Source of the DNA: Halegenticoccus tardaugens
GTDB taxonomy: Archaea; Halobacteriota; Halobacteria; Halobacteriales; Haloferacaceae
Reading direction: 5' to 3'
DNA length: 64,000 nucleotides
Assembly: GCF_004116405.1 (NCBI RefSeq)
Contig: NZ_SDIC01000008.1
Location: forward strand, 1 to 64,000
In this document: piece after piece, positions 27,001 through 35,483 of the stretch
Layout: each line of letters begins with the position of its first letter
How positions within the stretch are numbered: position 1 is the first letter of the stretch
Position numbers and translations under genes: made by a program
The notes under the pieces: model-generated
Databases searched by the model: none
Told to the model about the DNA's origin: nothing
The model's input: the letters and a program-made list of their open reading frames with translations, nothing else

Positions 27001-28618
27001 CGGCATCCAGCATTTCGACGGCGGTGTCGAGGACGGCATCGTACAGGACATCCTCGTCGTCTTTCTGGATCGACTGAGTGCTGACCTCGTGTAACCGCTT
27101 CACGGCCTCCAGTTCGGTTTCGAGCCGTTTCTCGCTCTTACGGAGGGCCTCCTCGGTCTCTTTGCGCTTGGTGATGTCACTGGCCGTGCCGAACCACTCA
27201 GTGATTTCGCCGTCGTCGGAAAGCATCGGCACTGCCCGCGAGTGCGTCCATCCCCGTGTGCCATTGATCTGCACCACCTGGTGTTCCAGTTCGAACGTGC
27301 TCTTGGTCTCGATAGCCTCGTCGATAGCCGCCATTACCCGCGACTGTTCGTCGGGCGGGATGTACTCCTCCAGCCACGTCTCTCGGGGCTTCTCGGTGTC
27401 GACGATGAACTCCTGTCCATCCAAGTAGTACAGCTCTGACCAGTCGGGACTCATGCGATAGACGACATCGGAGGTCGTCGTGACGAAGGCATCAAGTCGC
27501 TCCTCGCTCTCGCGCAGTTCCTCCTCGGTCCACGCCCGTTCGATGGCCGCCCAGGTGCGATTGAGGACGTCACGGCAGAGTTGTCGTTCGTCTTCGGACC
27601 ATGGACGTGGTTCCGGATGAGCAGCGTACAGCCAGGCGACGAGCTGACCGTCCTTCTGGAGCGGCACCATCGCACCAGCCTCGATACCAATGGATTCTGC
27701 CTCGGTCGATCCACCCGCCGACGTCCGGGGATCCGACTCGTACTCCTTGAAGAAGACCGTCTCGCCGGAACGCAGGGCCGTCTGGAACTGGTCACTGAAA
27801 TCTGAAAGTTTGAACCGGTACCCTTCTAGGTTTGGCATCCGACCATCGCCGTACTCGCCAACGACGACAGCCGAGTCTTCGTCGTCTTCAGCCAGCGTAT
27901 ACCCGACCTGTGATACGTCCAGATACGCTCCGAGATGTTCTGCTGCCGTCGCCATGATCTCGTCGGAATCGCTGAGCGGCTGGAGCGAGTCACTGAGTCC
28001 GGCCAGGCACCGCTGACGTTCTTTCCGATGTTTTCGGTCGGTGATGTCGATGACGAATTCCAGATACTCATCGTCGTTCAGCCGCCGCGACTCGAACAGC
28101 CCCCACCAGCGCGAGCCGTCCGTGTGGTAGTATTGCTTCTCGTAGGGGATTCCACTGCCGGTCCCTTCGACCTGCTCGATGTGTCGCTCCGAGGCCGGCT
28201 GAAACTCCTCGGGAGTGAGGTCCCGCCACGCCGTGCCTAGCGCTTCCTGGTACTCAAGGCCCGCCATCTCGAGAAAGGCGTCATTCGCGTCTCTAATCGT
28301 GAGGTCTTTCCCCCAGACGATAACGCCGACCAGCTCGGAGTCGAAGACTGGATGGGAGCGGACCGGCTCTCGCCCCTGTGGAGTCTCGCTTCGCTGAGTG
28401 AGCTCTGCGATGGGTCGCCACCATACGCGGCTGTTGGCCCCGACCTTCTTCGTCTCCAGGATGCCGTCGCCGACGAGCGCCTCCAGCCTGTTGTAGATTG
28501 TCCGCTGGGTACAGTCGAATCCCTCGGCGACCTCCGGAGTCGTCACCGGTGTGCCAGGTGAGCCAAGGTCGTCGACCTTCTCCAACACGTCTTTCTGTGC
28601 TGGTGCGGCCGTTGTCAT
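24011..28618 (-). CDS. Giant PAS/GAF sensor with Bat-type HTH output
   Basis: 1535 residues from ATG 28618 (MTTAAPAQKD); the frame to 28729 has a low-complexity extension. Domains in order, approximate: winged helix 8-70 (VAEGFDCTQRTIYNRLEAL), PAS 85-205, GAF 205-360, PAS 365-490, GAF 500-660, PAS 670-790, GAF 800-950, GAF 970-1110, GAF 1120-1290, Bat-associated domain 1310-1440, HTH_10 1465-1520 (LTDRQRDVLQTAYLSGFF, then TELLEISQPTFSEHLRAAE). No histidine kinase core is seen, so signals from several sensory domains probably act directly on the HTH, as in bacterio-opsin activator. Two DNA-binding domains, one at each end, are unusual. Cytoplasmic; target genes unknown. Confidence 0.88.
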   Translation of the reverse strand: MTTAAPAQKDVLEKVDDLGSPGTPVTTPEVAEGFDCTQRTIYNRLEALVGDGILETKKVGANSRVWWRPIAELTQRSETPQGREPVRSHPVFDSELVGVIVWGKDLTIRDANDAFLEMAGLEYQEALGTAWRDLTPEEFQPASERHIEQVEGTGSGIPYEKQYYHTDGSRWWGLFESRRLNDDEYLEFVIDITDRKHRKERQRCLAGLSDSLQPLSDSDEIMATAAEHLGAYLDVSQVGYTLAEDDEDSAVVVGEYGDGRMPNLEGYRFKLSDFSDQFQTALRSGETVFFKEYESDPRTSAGGSTEAESIGIEAGAMVPLQKDGQLVAWLYAAHPEPRPWSEDERQLCRDVLNRTWAAIERAWTEEELRESEERLDAFVTTTSDVVYRMSPDWSELYYLDGQEFIVDTEKPRETWLEEYIPPDEQSRVMAAIDEAIETKSTFELEHQVVQINGTRGWTHSRAVPMLSDDGEITEWFGTASDITKRKETEEALRKSEKRLETELEAVKRLHEVSTQSIQKDDEDVLYDAVLDTAVEMLDADFGGLQRLDPEADDLELLTHVGLTAEAANLWKRVGVESGSICSVALETGKRVVAPDVETCEFMSNPEDLKMCRRIGIRAVQTTPLVSRSGEMLGMLTIHWANPHEPSERDLHLLDVLARQVADLLQQRSAYEAVRESEAKYRTLFESIDEGFCTMEVLFDEDDKPVDYRFLETNPAFEELTGLVDAEGERLRDLEPDHEDHWFERYGRIALTGEPKRFTDEAKFLDDRWFDVYAFRIGEPEERMVAILFSDVTERKQREQLLKEQKELLELIATGAPLEECLSALCAAIPRLGSGVRACVMLADDERESFQRPIAPDLGPSWGEGLEDAPINDLMIGTCGEAVFRGDSVTCEDVTTDARWSEEWRALCVANDVLAGHSEPIRDGDGEPMGSLMLCFDEPRTPTEWEHRLTDFAIYIVGIAVERHRSRQALRQTNESLKRLNDASRELINAGTQEISNRAPALVQEVLDADYVALCRYDDRTGDLHEHIRHTSPEIDPQAIELSDEFSDQIWQTFIGDDMDVDNDLDGPECASSESSLRSRVLVPLGRHGVICVGSTRTGAFDERTVDFVSTVAATVETAWDRAAGEEELARRNKELTRLDRLNTLIREIDQALVAADTREEIDAAICERVANSDLYEFAWIGDHDSSTDVVEPRTWAGVDSGYLEDHTIAVEDTPTNRDPIARALHTGDLQVVADIATASDFAPWREATLERGARSLVCIPLAYDDAAYGVLTVYADHPQLDEDERNRDVLSELGNTIAHTINARETRATLQTDSVVELLLRFEDADTPLCRLARETGCTIDYQGVVPRSNGHADIFFIARDISPEDVQATAADLLAFTDLDCLTERGGGSLFRARVSDPPLAARISNEGCVVHSITIDADIATTVLDVPHTVAVREFLDQLRQWNLDFELRARKSRERPLKTRETFVNALEDRLTDRQRDVLQTAYLSGFFETPRVSTGQEVTELLEISQPTFSEHLRAAERSICDVVFDEVSNA

Positions 28619-29458
28619 AGGAGGGCTTCGGTGAGCGCAGGCAAAAGCGTTCTGTCGATAGAACCCCGGCGGCATAAATTGGGATCTCCGTGCGTGTCTC
28701 TTTCCGCTGTCGCCTGGTGAGACGGGCACGCGGTTTGAATGCGTCTCGGGTACGAGAGCCTGGTAAACCCATTTTTTTGGTCCCCTCTCTCCAGAGATCG
28801 GTGTCTGTTCACGGGGGAGAAAATCGGGTGCAGACGATCATCGAAGTGGATGGGGCCTCTCGTCTTGATCGCGGCGCCGATTAGATGTTGACCTCCTCCC
28901 ACGACTAAACTCGTGGGATTCCCACGAGCGACGGCCCGTTGAGTTGGGATGTTTACGGTTCGCACACCGACGAGGTGCTGGCTGGGCCAAACGGTCGGTA
29001 CTCCTATCCTCAACACCACGACTCCACTCGTTTCCAAGTGGATTACGAGGTGCGTCGGCGGATTCGGAGGTACTTGGGTCTGTAGCGTCGGTACCCGACG
29101 TGAGGTATCCCGACGGGGTACCGTCGGGTCTCGGTCGGGGGTCCGAATGTGTCCGATTGTCCCGGTATGGGCGCGGACGTGCCACGTCGGATAGGTATAG
29201 AACCGCGCGGAGAGCACCTAAGACTATGCCACACACTGAAAGGAGACGATGACGGCGATTCATCCCACGACTCAAGACGTGGGTTTTCTCACCTGAAATC
29301 CTGTAACCCTCTCATTCCTCGTTTCGGTCAATGAGGGTAATAAGCTCACGCTGCACGGGAGGAGAATCCGTGTGGGTGATATCTTCCCCTATGTGTGTTT
29401 CCGGTATTCAGGGTCGAGGGCGGAAGTGTACCGTCCTCAATTCCAGACACAATGACGG
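28619..29458. mobile_element. Intergenic stretch with a 0.42-kb hairpin-ended element
   Basis: No gene supported. About 28885-29300 is a unit starting GACCTCCTCCCACGACTAAACTCGTGGGATTCCC and ending CATCCCACGACTCAAGACGTGGGTTTTC, with hairpins at both ends. Inside, GGTACTCCTATCCT (28999) and GGAGGTACTTGG (29067) recur in the truncated copy at 32.84-33.0 kb. It is probably a non-autonomous IS200/IS605-like element. 28619-28884 and 29301-29458 hold nothing recognisable. Confidence 0.5.
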
Positions 29459-29947
29459 CTAGGTAATATATCGTCGCTGTTCTTCTGAGATGTCCTCTTC
29501 GAGCCTCTCGACGTCCTCCACTCTCATATGCACCGTTAAGACAGGAATGGAAGCATGACAAACGACTTCTTCTGCAATACTTCCCAAAATTCGTTTTTCT
29601 TCACCTGTTCGTCCATGTGTCCCCATGAAGATGAGATCAATCCCGTTCGTGTTTGCATAGTCGAGAATCACTTCATACGGGATCCCGTGCCGAATCTCGG
29701 TGACGATCTCGATCTCGGAGGCCGTTGCTCGATCGTCAAAGTATTCGAGAGCGTGTGCTCCCTCTTGTTCCTGGACGTGGATAACCTGTTTCTGAATTTT
29801 CTCGGGAAGTCGCATGTAAGCGCGAATATCAACGACGTAGAGGGCATGAATGGTAGCTTCGTTCAACTCGGCTTGATGAAAGCACTGTTCGATGGCACTC
29901 GCCATTGCACGACTGCCATCCGTCGGGATTAGAATATTGCCGTACAT
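29459..29947 (-). CDS. Universal stress protein (UspA family)
   Basis: 162 residues from ATG 29947. N-terminal MYGNILIPTDGSRAMASAIE with the ATP-site Asp10, and the ATP-binding signature GTHGRTGEEKRILGSIAEEV near residue 115 (G-x2-G-x9-GS). A 25-residue acidic tail (DVERLEEDISEEQRRY) extends beyond the usual end. Small cytoplasmic ATP-binding dimer used in stress or transport control. A promoter TATATATAG stretch lies at 29973-29981. Codons are more A/T-rich than in the surroundings, as in the next two genes. Confidence 0.9.
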   Translation of the reverse strand: MYGNILIPTDGSRAMASAIEQCFHQAELNEATIHALYVVDIRAYMRLPEKIQKQVIHVQEQEGAHALEYFDDRATASEIEIVTEIRHGIPYEVILDYANTNGIDLIFMGTHGRTGEEKRILGSIAEEVVCHASIPVLTVHMRVEDVERLEEDISEEQRRYIT

Positions 29948-30018
29948 ATCTTCCCCATATTAGAGTGGCAAGTATATATAGAATCGAAGCCTCAATCACG
30001 AGGAGGTCTTAGTCATTC

Positions 30019-31197
30019 TCAGACGTCAACCGTCAACTCGTCGACGGTACGTGGATAGTACGTAAGTGTCTCAGTGCCGTTCTCCGTCACAAGCACGGTG
30101 TCTGAATGGCGAAAGCCACCAATCTCGGGTATATAGAAGCCAGGTTCGACGGTGTACAGCTCACCGGGTCGGATCGTTCCTTCGTAACTCCGATCTAAGA
30201 ACGGTCGTTCATGCCCCTGCATGCCGATGTTATGGCCGATGTGGTGTTGGACATACTCATGAACTCCTTGCTCATGATAGTACTCCATCACAACATCTTC
30301 GACCCCCCCGTATTCAGTGCCAGGTTCGATAGCCTCGATCGCAATTTCCTGCGACTCGCGCATGATCTCAAAATATTTTCGTTGATCTTCAGAAGGCTTG
30401 CCGACGAACATCGTTCGTTCTAGTTCCGTTGTATACCCACCAACAGAGGGCTTGACGATCGTTACGATGTTGTCTCCCTTGGTGATTGGAGTCGTTTGAT
30501 CAACGCTGTGTGGACGTGCTGTAACGGTGCCCGTCGTGAACTTACACGTCATTGGAGTCGCCCAGTCCATCATCACATAACGCTCGCCCAGCGTGTCGAG
30601 CATAATCTCTGTCGCCTCCGTCTCGACTTCTGCCCCGACAGTAACTGGACGTCGCCCCGGTTCGATTTTCGCTTGCAGAAGTGAATGGCCAAGATGGGCC
30701 CAAACGCTGGCTTCGCGAATTAGAGCAATTTCGATCTCACTTTTACACTCACGCATTTGCGTCACGTAGTCTTCGACACCGACGGTACCCGAGATGACGT
30801 CTGAGAGCGCAGGCCCAGTGTATCCATTTCGAGCTGGGCTCCCGTCACTATCGACAGCGATCGCTCCGTCGGCAATCCCGAGCGAATCACACATATCTGT
30901 GACGAGCTCCATCGGTTTGCCCTGCGGGTAATCGAAGTACACGTACACATCATCGATCAGAAACTGCTCGTCGTGGGCGTGCTGCTGTTCGAGACGGGGG
31001 ACAACTGCTTCGATTTGATCCGATGTGATCCCAAGAACACACGGGCGCTCTGTTGGAAGATGGTACATCCCACTGGTATAGTGGATGTTAAGGGCGGAGA
31101 ACAGCACGACACCATCGTATCCATCAGACTCAGCCTGAGCAAGGAGATCGGCAGCACGATCACGGTGTTCTGCTTTCGGAATGCGTAGGGAGCGCAT
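30019..31197 (-). CDS. M24-fold (creatinase / Xaa-Pro peptidase-like) hydrolase
   Basis: 392 residues; N-terminal creatinase domain (1-150) and pita-bread domain (155-385). Of the five metal ligands of M24 peptidases only two remain: His322 (GHNIGMQGHERP) and Glu351 (LYTVEPGFYI). The first Asp is Ile247, the second is Glu258 (GGYTTELERT) and the last Glu is Ser365 (FRHSDTVLV). Loss of the metal site occurs in creatinase and related C-N hydrolases such as ectoine hydrolase, so amidino/amide bond hydrolysis is more likely than peptidase action. Divergent from an SSS symporter that may import the substrate. Confidence 0.82.
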   Translation of the reverse strand: MRSLRIPKAEHRDRAADLLAQAESDGYDGVVLFSALNIHYTSGMYHLPTERPCVLGITSDQIEAVVPRLEQQHAHDEQFLIDDVYVYFDYPQGKPMELVTDMCDSLGIADGAIAVDSDGSPARNGYTGPALSDVISGTVGVEDYVTQMRECKSEIEIALIREASVWAHLGHSLLQAKIEPGRRPVTVGAEVETEATEIMLDTLGERYVMMDWATPMTCKFTTGTVTARPHSVDQTTPITKGDNIVTIVKPSVGGYTTELERTMFVGKPSEDQRKYFEIMRESQEIAIEAIEPGTEYGGVEDVVMEYYHEQGVHEYVQHHIGHNIGMQGHERPFLDRSYEGTIRPGELYTVEPGFYIPEIGGFRHSDTVLVTENGTETLTYYPRTVDELTVDV

Positions 31198-31363
31198 CTA
31201 GATGAGCTAACTCCTCTGACCAAGGTATATTTATCCCTAATCACACTGAGGAATAGACAGTGATGCTCAAAAGCAACAGAGGGTCTCTGAAGATAATCGC
31301 TCGATCGAACATGATGAGAGCTACTGGGGAAGTGGTTTCGCGATCGCCCCAGATGCACCGAGG

Positions 31364-32791
31364 ATGTGTGTAAAGATGGCTGTACAAGCGGATATCACGC
31401 TGATATATCCGGTTGTTGGATATCTCCTTATTATGGGGGGAATCGGCGCTTGGGCATACAATAAAGCTGAGACAGCTGACGACTTTCTCTTGGCTGGCCG
31501 AAGCCTGGGTACAGCCATTGTTGCAGGGACGTTATTGGCAACCTGGATGGGCTCGGGAAGCATCACTGGGGGTGGCAATTCGATCGCGTATTCATTTGGA
31601 CTCTGGCCCGCTGTCCTCCTTGGGACTGCTGCATTAGGTGGAATTCTCGTTCTTCGACTCCTCGCGCCGCGTATCCGGGGATACAATAAGTACACCATCC
31701 CAGAGATTCTCGAAGAAGGGCTCGGAAAGGAGGCAAAGGCAATCGGTCTCGTTGTGATTGCGGTCGCGTACGTGGGGATCGTGTCCTACCAGTTCATCGG
31801 GCTCGGATTTGTCCTGAACGTCACGACGGGGATTTCGGTTGAAACAGGGACGCTCATTGCTGCGGTGATGATTATCGGGCTGGCGATGCTCGGGGGTTTG
31901 TTATCCGTCGCATATACTGACGCGCTGAGCGCCTTCTTGATGGTCATCGGACTGCTGATCGGACTTCCGTTCATTCTCGCGAGCGCAGGCGGGTGGGAGA
32001 CAATTACAGCGAGCGTTCCCCAAGAGTCTCTCGAACCACTTGGGTCGTTGAGCGCGCTCCAATTCCTCGGATATTGGGCACCAGTTGTCTTGCTGATTCT
32101 TGCAGATCAGAACATGTACCAGCGAATTGTCGCTGGCAAAAGCGATGAGGGAACGAATCGGGGCATGATTTGGTGGTTCGCCGGGGTAGCACTCGCGAGT
32201 GTAGTAATCCCCGTGATCGCGTTCGCAGCCCGCTCGATGTTCCCCAATATCGATCCCGGAATGGCAATGATCTCGATGACGACCGTGATTCCGCCATGGA
32301 TCGGCGGTATTCTACTTGCTGCAGCGACTGCCTTTATCATCACAACTGGAAACTCCTACCTGCTCTCTGCGAGTACAAACGTCTCACAGGACCTGTATCG
32401 TGGATTTATTAACCCTGATGCCTCGGACCAGCGTGTCTTTTGGCTGACGCGCGTTGCCGTCGTCGTCCTCGGTGCGTTTGCATTTATTCTCGGTCAGTAT
32501 TTCCCGACGATTCTTTCCATTCAAATCCTGGCCTACACGGCGTACGGTGCGACGATCACGCCCGCACTCTTTGCGATCTTTCTCATGCGAGATCAGGTGA
32601 CGCGAATCGGAGGGATTGCAGGGATGGCTGTCGGATTTGGCGTGACGATCGCCTGGGATACGGTGCTTCAACAACCGTTCGACCTGAATGCAGTCATCGT
32701 CTCAGCCCCGCTTGCGGCACTCGTCATCGTGGGCGTCAGTCTGCTCACGAGTACTGAAAAGTCTAAAGCGAACGTGACTGATATCAAGTAG
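31364..32791 (+). CDS. Sodium:solute symporter (SSS family)
   Basis: 475 residues from ATG 31364 (ATG 31376, MAVQADITL, is an alternative start). Thirteen hydrophobic segments; SSS features include ADDFLLAGRSLGTAIVAGTLLATWMGSGSITGG after helix 1, GGLLSVAYTDALSAFLMV in the middle (sodium-site region), and QDLYRGFINPDASDQRVFWLTR before helix 10. Imports a small solute with sodium; the substrate is unknown. 166 bp from the divergent M24 gene, so co-regulation is likely. Confidence 0.87.
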   Translation: MCVKMAVQADITLIYPVVGYLLIMGGIGAWAYNKAETADDFLLAGRSLGTAIVAGTLLATWMGSGSITGGGNSIAYSFGLWPAVLLGTAALGGILVLRLLAPRIRGYNKYTIPEILEEGLGKEAKAIGLVVIAVAYVGIVSYQFIGLGFVLNVTTGISVETGTLIAAVMIIGLAMLGGLLSVAYTDALSAFLMVIGLLIGLPFILASAGGWETITASVPQESLEPLGSLSALQFLGYWAPVVLLILADQNMYQRIVAGKSDEGTNRGMIWWFAGVALASVVIPVIAFAARSMFPNIDPGMAMISMTTVIPPWIGGILLAAATAFIITTGNSYLLSASTNVSQDLYRGFINPDASDQRVFWLTRVAVVVLGAFAFILGQYFPTILSIQILAYTAYGATITPALFAIFLMRDQVTRIGGIAGMAVGFGVTIAWDTVLQQPFDLNAVIVSAPLAALVIVGVSLLTSTEKSKANVTDIK

Positions 32792-32835
32792 CGCGGCCAA
32801 GCGATACTCGCACCTCGGAGCGAGGTGCAGGCGTG

Positions 32836-33076
32836 TGACCTCCTCCCATGATCCAAGTCGTGGGCTTCCCACGCCCGTTTGCGCTGGGTTGGGAACGTAC
32901 GTTTCCGACCCGACACGCCGATGGGAGTGCCACGCCCCCGGTACTCCTATCCTGTACAGGACTTGGAGGTACTTGGTTGTTTTACCTAACCGCAGGCGCT
33001 AAGGCCCCTTCCTCAACGACCGAGCGAAGCGAGGTCGTGGGGAGGGGCCTTAGCACCTCAATTCAGTTAAAAATCT
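32836..33076. mobile_element. Composite transposon relic
   Basis: 32836-32990: truncated copy of the 28.9-kb element (GTGACCTCCTCCCATGATCCAAGTCGTGGGCTTCCC, GGTACTCCTATCCT, GGAGGTACTTGG). 32995-33070: a complete left-end hairpin of the IS200/IS605 type (GCTAAGGCCCCTTCCTC ... GGGGAGGGGCCTTAGC). It separates the symporter gene from the convergent LarA-like gene. Confidence 0.55.
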
Positions 33077-33100
33077 CGACGGACAGTGGTGAGGGGTTCC

Positions 33101-34417
33101 TCAATACGGGATGTCCGACAAATCGCCGTCTTGGAAGTTGAGCCGTCGGGGTTCCCCGACGGTCACGTTCTCACGTGCTCTGAGTTCCGGGATGATCGGC
33201 TCGGAAACGAGGAGTGTTCCGGGCTCCATCGTATTGGGAATGCGAGCGATTCGCAACTCCTCGGGGTTCGGGGTACCCGTAATCGAAGGAGCCAACAGGA
33301 GGGCGCTAACGTCGTCTGGAACGATCAACGGAATCTTCGCACGCCGCGTCTCGCCGCTCGTTGCGATGTTGACGTACGTGTCGCCTAAATCAACGTCAGC
33401 GATGAGATCGCGGTGGACCAGATCTGCAAGCCCCATCCCGAGGGCGTTCCCGTGAGAGGGTGGAGTGAGCGAGCGCACGTAGATTCGCGTGTTGTCCGGG
33501 GTCTCCGGTTCCGCCTCACCTCGGAAGTAGGTTCGGCCGATGACGTTAGTGTCCATTCCGGTTCCACTTACCTCCTTTCCCAACTCGTCTACGATGAGCA
33601 GATCCAGGTCGTCGACGGGTAGCCGCGGCAGTTCCTCGTAGGCTCGCTCCAGCAACTCCGGTTCCCGATCGAGTATCTTCCCAGTCGGAACGCCCTCGAC
33701 GTGTGCCGCTCGCTCTGCCGCGTTCTCGATCAGCGCCACACCGCCGACGACTGGCAGTTCGTCGAAGATGACGCGCGCTCGTTCTCGAATCTCCGCGCCC
33801 ATGTCGCCGGTCAGCGCCGCGTTGTGCATCATCTCTGCACCCCTATGTTTTCCCATTCCGATGACCGCCATCTTGCAGAGACCGGACTCGATACGTGCGG
33901 AGAAGTCGGTGTGGGGCTTGACGCGATTGGCGATCAGAATCGCGTCCGCATCGGCGGCAAACCGGTCGGCGTACACGGGACTGCCGTCGTACTCGCCAAC
34001 TTCGACGACGTCCATCGACGACTTGACGGGGCAGCCGAGCGATTTCTCGGTCATTCCGAGATCCGCGAGAACTCGTCGCTGGCCGTCGGCCGTGGCACCG
34101 CCGTGGCTCCCCATCGACGGGAAGACGAACGGCTCGTGTCCCCTGTCTTTCAGCTCGTCAACGACACCCTCGACCATCGCGGGGAAGTCGTGGATGCCGC
34201 GACTCCCGGCGGTGACTGCGACCTCTGCATCGGCCGGGAGCGACTCGATCGCCGGTAGATCGACGACGGCCTCTCGCCCCGCTTCCCGCACGTCTGGAAC
34301 AGTGTCGATCTCCCAATCGACTGACGCCGGCGCGAACCGGGGCAGGTCGTCCACGGTCGCATCGTTTGCCGCTGCTAGTCGATCCGGGCTCGGAACGTCG
34401 AGTGGAATTTCGGTCAT
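33101..34417 (-). CDS. LarA-like (DUF2088) protein
   Basis: 438 residues. LarA N-domain features: VAVTAGSRGIHDFPAMVEGV, FPSMGSHGGATADGQRRVL, RVKPHTDFSARIESGLCKM and MGKHRGAEMMH. LarA enzymes racemise or epimerise hydroxy acids with a nickel-pincer cofactor; the His residues in SHGG, KPHTD and KHRG are candidate ligands. Last of three genes on this strand, 58 bp after the PdxA2-like gene. With an acid-sugar kinase it could epimerise a four-carbon hydroxy acid before phosphorylation. Nickel use is inference. Confidence 0.82.
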   Translation of the reverse strand: MTEIPLDVPSPDRLAAANDATVDDLPRFAPASVDWEIDTVPDVREAGREAVVDLPAIESLPADAEVAVTAGSRGIHDFPAMVEGVVDELKDRGHEPFVFPSMGSHGGATADGQRRVLADLGMTEKSLGCPVKSSMDVVEVGEYDGSPVYADRFAADADAILIANRVKPHTDFSARIESGLCKMAVIGMGKHRGAEMMHNAALTGDMGAEIRERARVIFDELPVVGGVALIENAAERAAHVEGVPTGKILDREPELLERAYEELPRLPVDDLDLLIVDELGKEVSGTGMDTNVIGRTYFRGEAEPETPDNTRIYVRSLTPPSHGNALGMGLADLVHRDLIADVDLGDTYVNIATSGETRRAKIPLIVPDDVSALLLAPSITGTPNPEELRIARIPNTMEPGTLLVSEPIIPELRARENVTVGEPRRLNFQDGDLSDIPY

Positions 34418-34475
34418 GGTGGACTTTGATCGGAGAGACGTGGTTCGTATTCGGCAGCATCGGTGTTACGGGTGA

Positions 34476-35483
34476 TCACTTGTCTGCGCGGCCCGCCATC
34501 TCGACGGCGACTTTGACGGCGTCGATTAAACTCTGCTCGGAGGCAATTCCTTCGCCGGCGATGTCAAAGGCGGTTCCGTGGTCGACGCTCGTCCGGATGA
34601 TCGGAAGCCCTATCGTCGTGTTCACTCCGGAGACCGCGTCGCCACCGGCGAACCCGAGCATCTTGATCGGGATGTGCCCCTGGTCATGATACATCGAAAC
34701 GACGCAGTCGAACTCTCCGCGGGCCGCTCGGACGTACACTGTGTCAGGGGATTCGGGGCCAGTCGCGTCGATGCCTTCGTTGCGAGCGCGTTCGACCGCG
34801 GGTTCGATCCGTGCGCCGTCCTCGTTCCCCAACAAACCCCCGTCGCTGGCGTGAGGGTTTAGTCCGGCAACGCCGACCGACGGCGATGTGATGCCGAGAT
34901 CACGCAGTGCGGCATCCGTCAGCCGAATCGTTTTCAAGACGTTCTCCGTCGTGACTCGGTCACAGGCCTCCCGCAACGAGACGTGAGTGCTCACGTGAGT
35001 CACGCGCAGTTCGTCTTCGACGAGCATCATCGAGTAGTCGTCCGTCTCGGTGTAATCCGCTAGCATACCGGTATGGCCGGCATAGTTACTGCCAGCGAGT
35101 TTCGTTGACTGCTTATTGATCGGTGCCGTGGTGATTGCGTCGATCTCGCTTGCTTGGGCGAGTTCGATAGCGCGTTCGATGTACTCGAGACTCGCCGCAC
35201 CGTACTCCTTGCGAATCTCCCCGCGGACGAGCGTATCGACGTTATCTAAATCTAGAACAGGGATGCTTTCAGGAGCGAAACGCGCGTCCGCCACAGCGTT
35301 GACACGGTCGACGGACAGTGACCGCTCGCAGACGTCAATCGCGTCAGCGACGACGTCCGCGTCGCCGATGATGAGCGGACGGCTGAAACCGAGCACATCG
35401 GAATATGCCTTGACTATCACTTCTGAGCCGATGCCACCGGGATCGCCCATGGTAATCCCGACGACGGGGGGTTTCTCACACAT
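34476..35483 (-). CDS. PdxA-family phospho-acid dehydrogenase, probably PdxA2-type
   Basis: 335 residues from ATG 35483; the open frame to 35609 lies inside the kinase gene. VGITMGDPGGIGSEVIVKAY is the family start; metal-binding His residues appear in NYAGHTGMLADYT, VGVAGLNPHASDGGLLGNED and SMYHDQGHIPIKMLGF. PdxA oxidises 4-phosphohydroxy-threonine; the PdxA2 branch oxidises D-threonate or D-erythronate 4-phosphate with NAD. Its start codon overlaps the DUF1537 kinase's stop by 8 nt, which strongly supports the PdxA2 role rather than vitamin B6 synthesis. Confidence 0.87.
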   Translation of the reverse strand: MCEKPPVVGITMGDPGGIGSEVIVKAYSDVLGFSRPLIIGDADVVADAIDVCERSLSVDRVNAVADARFAPESIPVLDLDNVDTLVRGEIRKEYGAASLEYIERAIELAQASEIDAITTAPINKQSTKLAGSNYAGHTGMLADYTETDDYSMMLVEDELRVTHVSTHVSLREACDRVTTENVLKTIRLTDAALRDLGITSPSVGVAGLNPHASDGGLLGNEDGARIEPAVERARNEGIDATGPESPDTVYVRAARGEFDCVVSMYHDQGHIPIKMLGFAGGDAVSGVNTTIGLPIIRTSVDHGTAFDIAGEGIASEQSLIDAVKVAVEMAGRADK

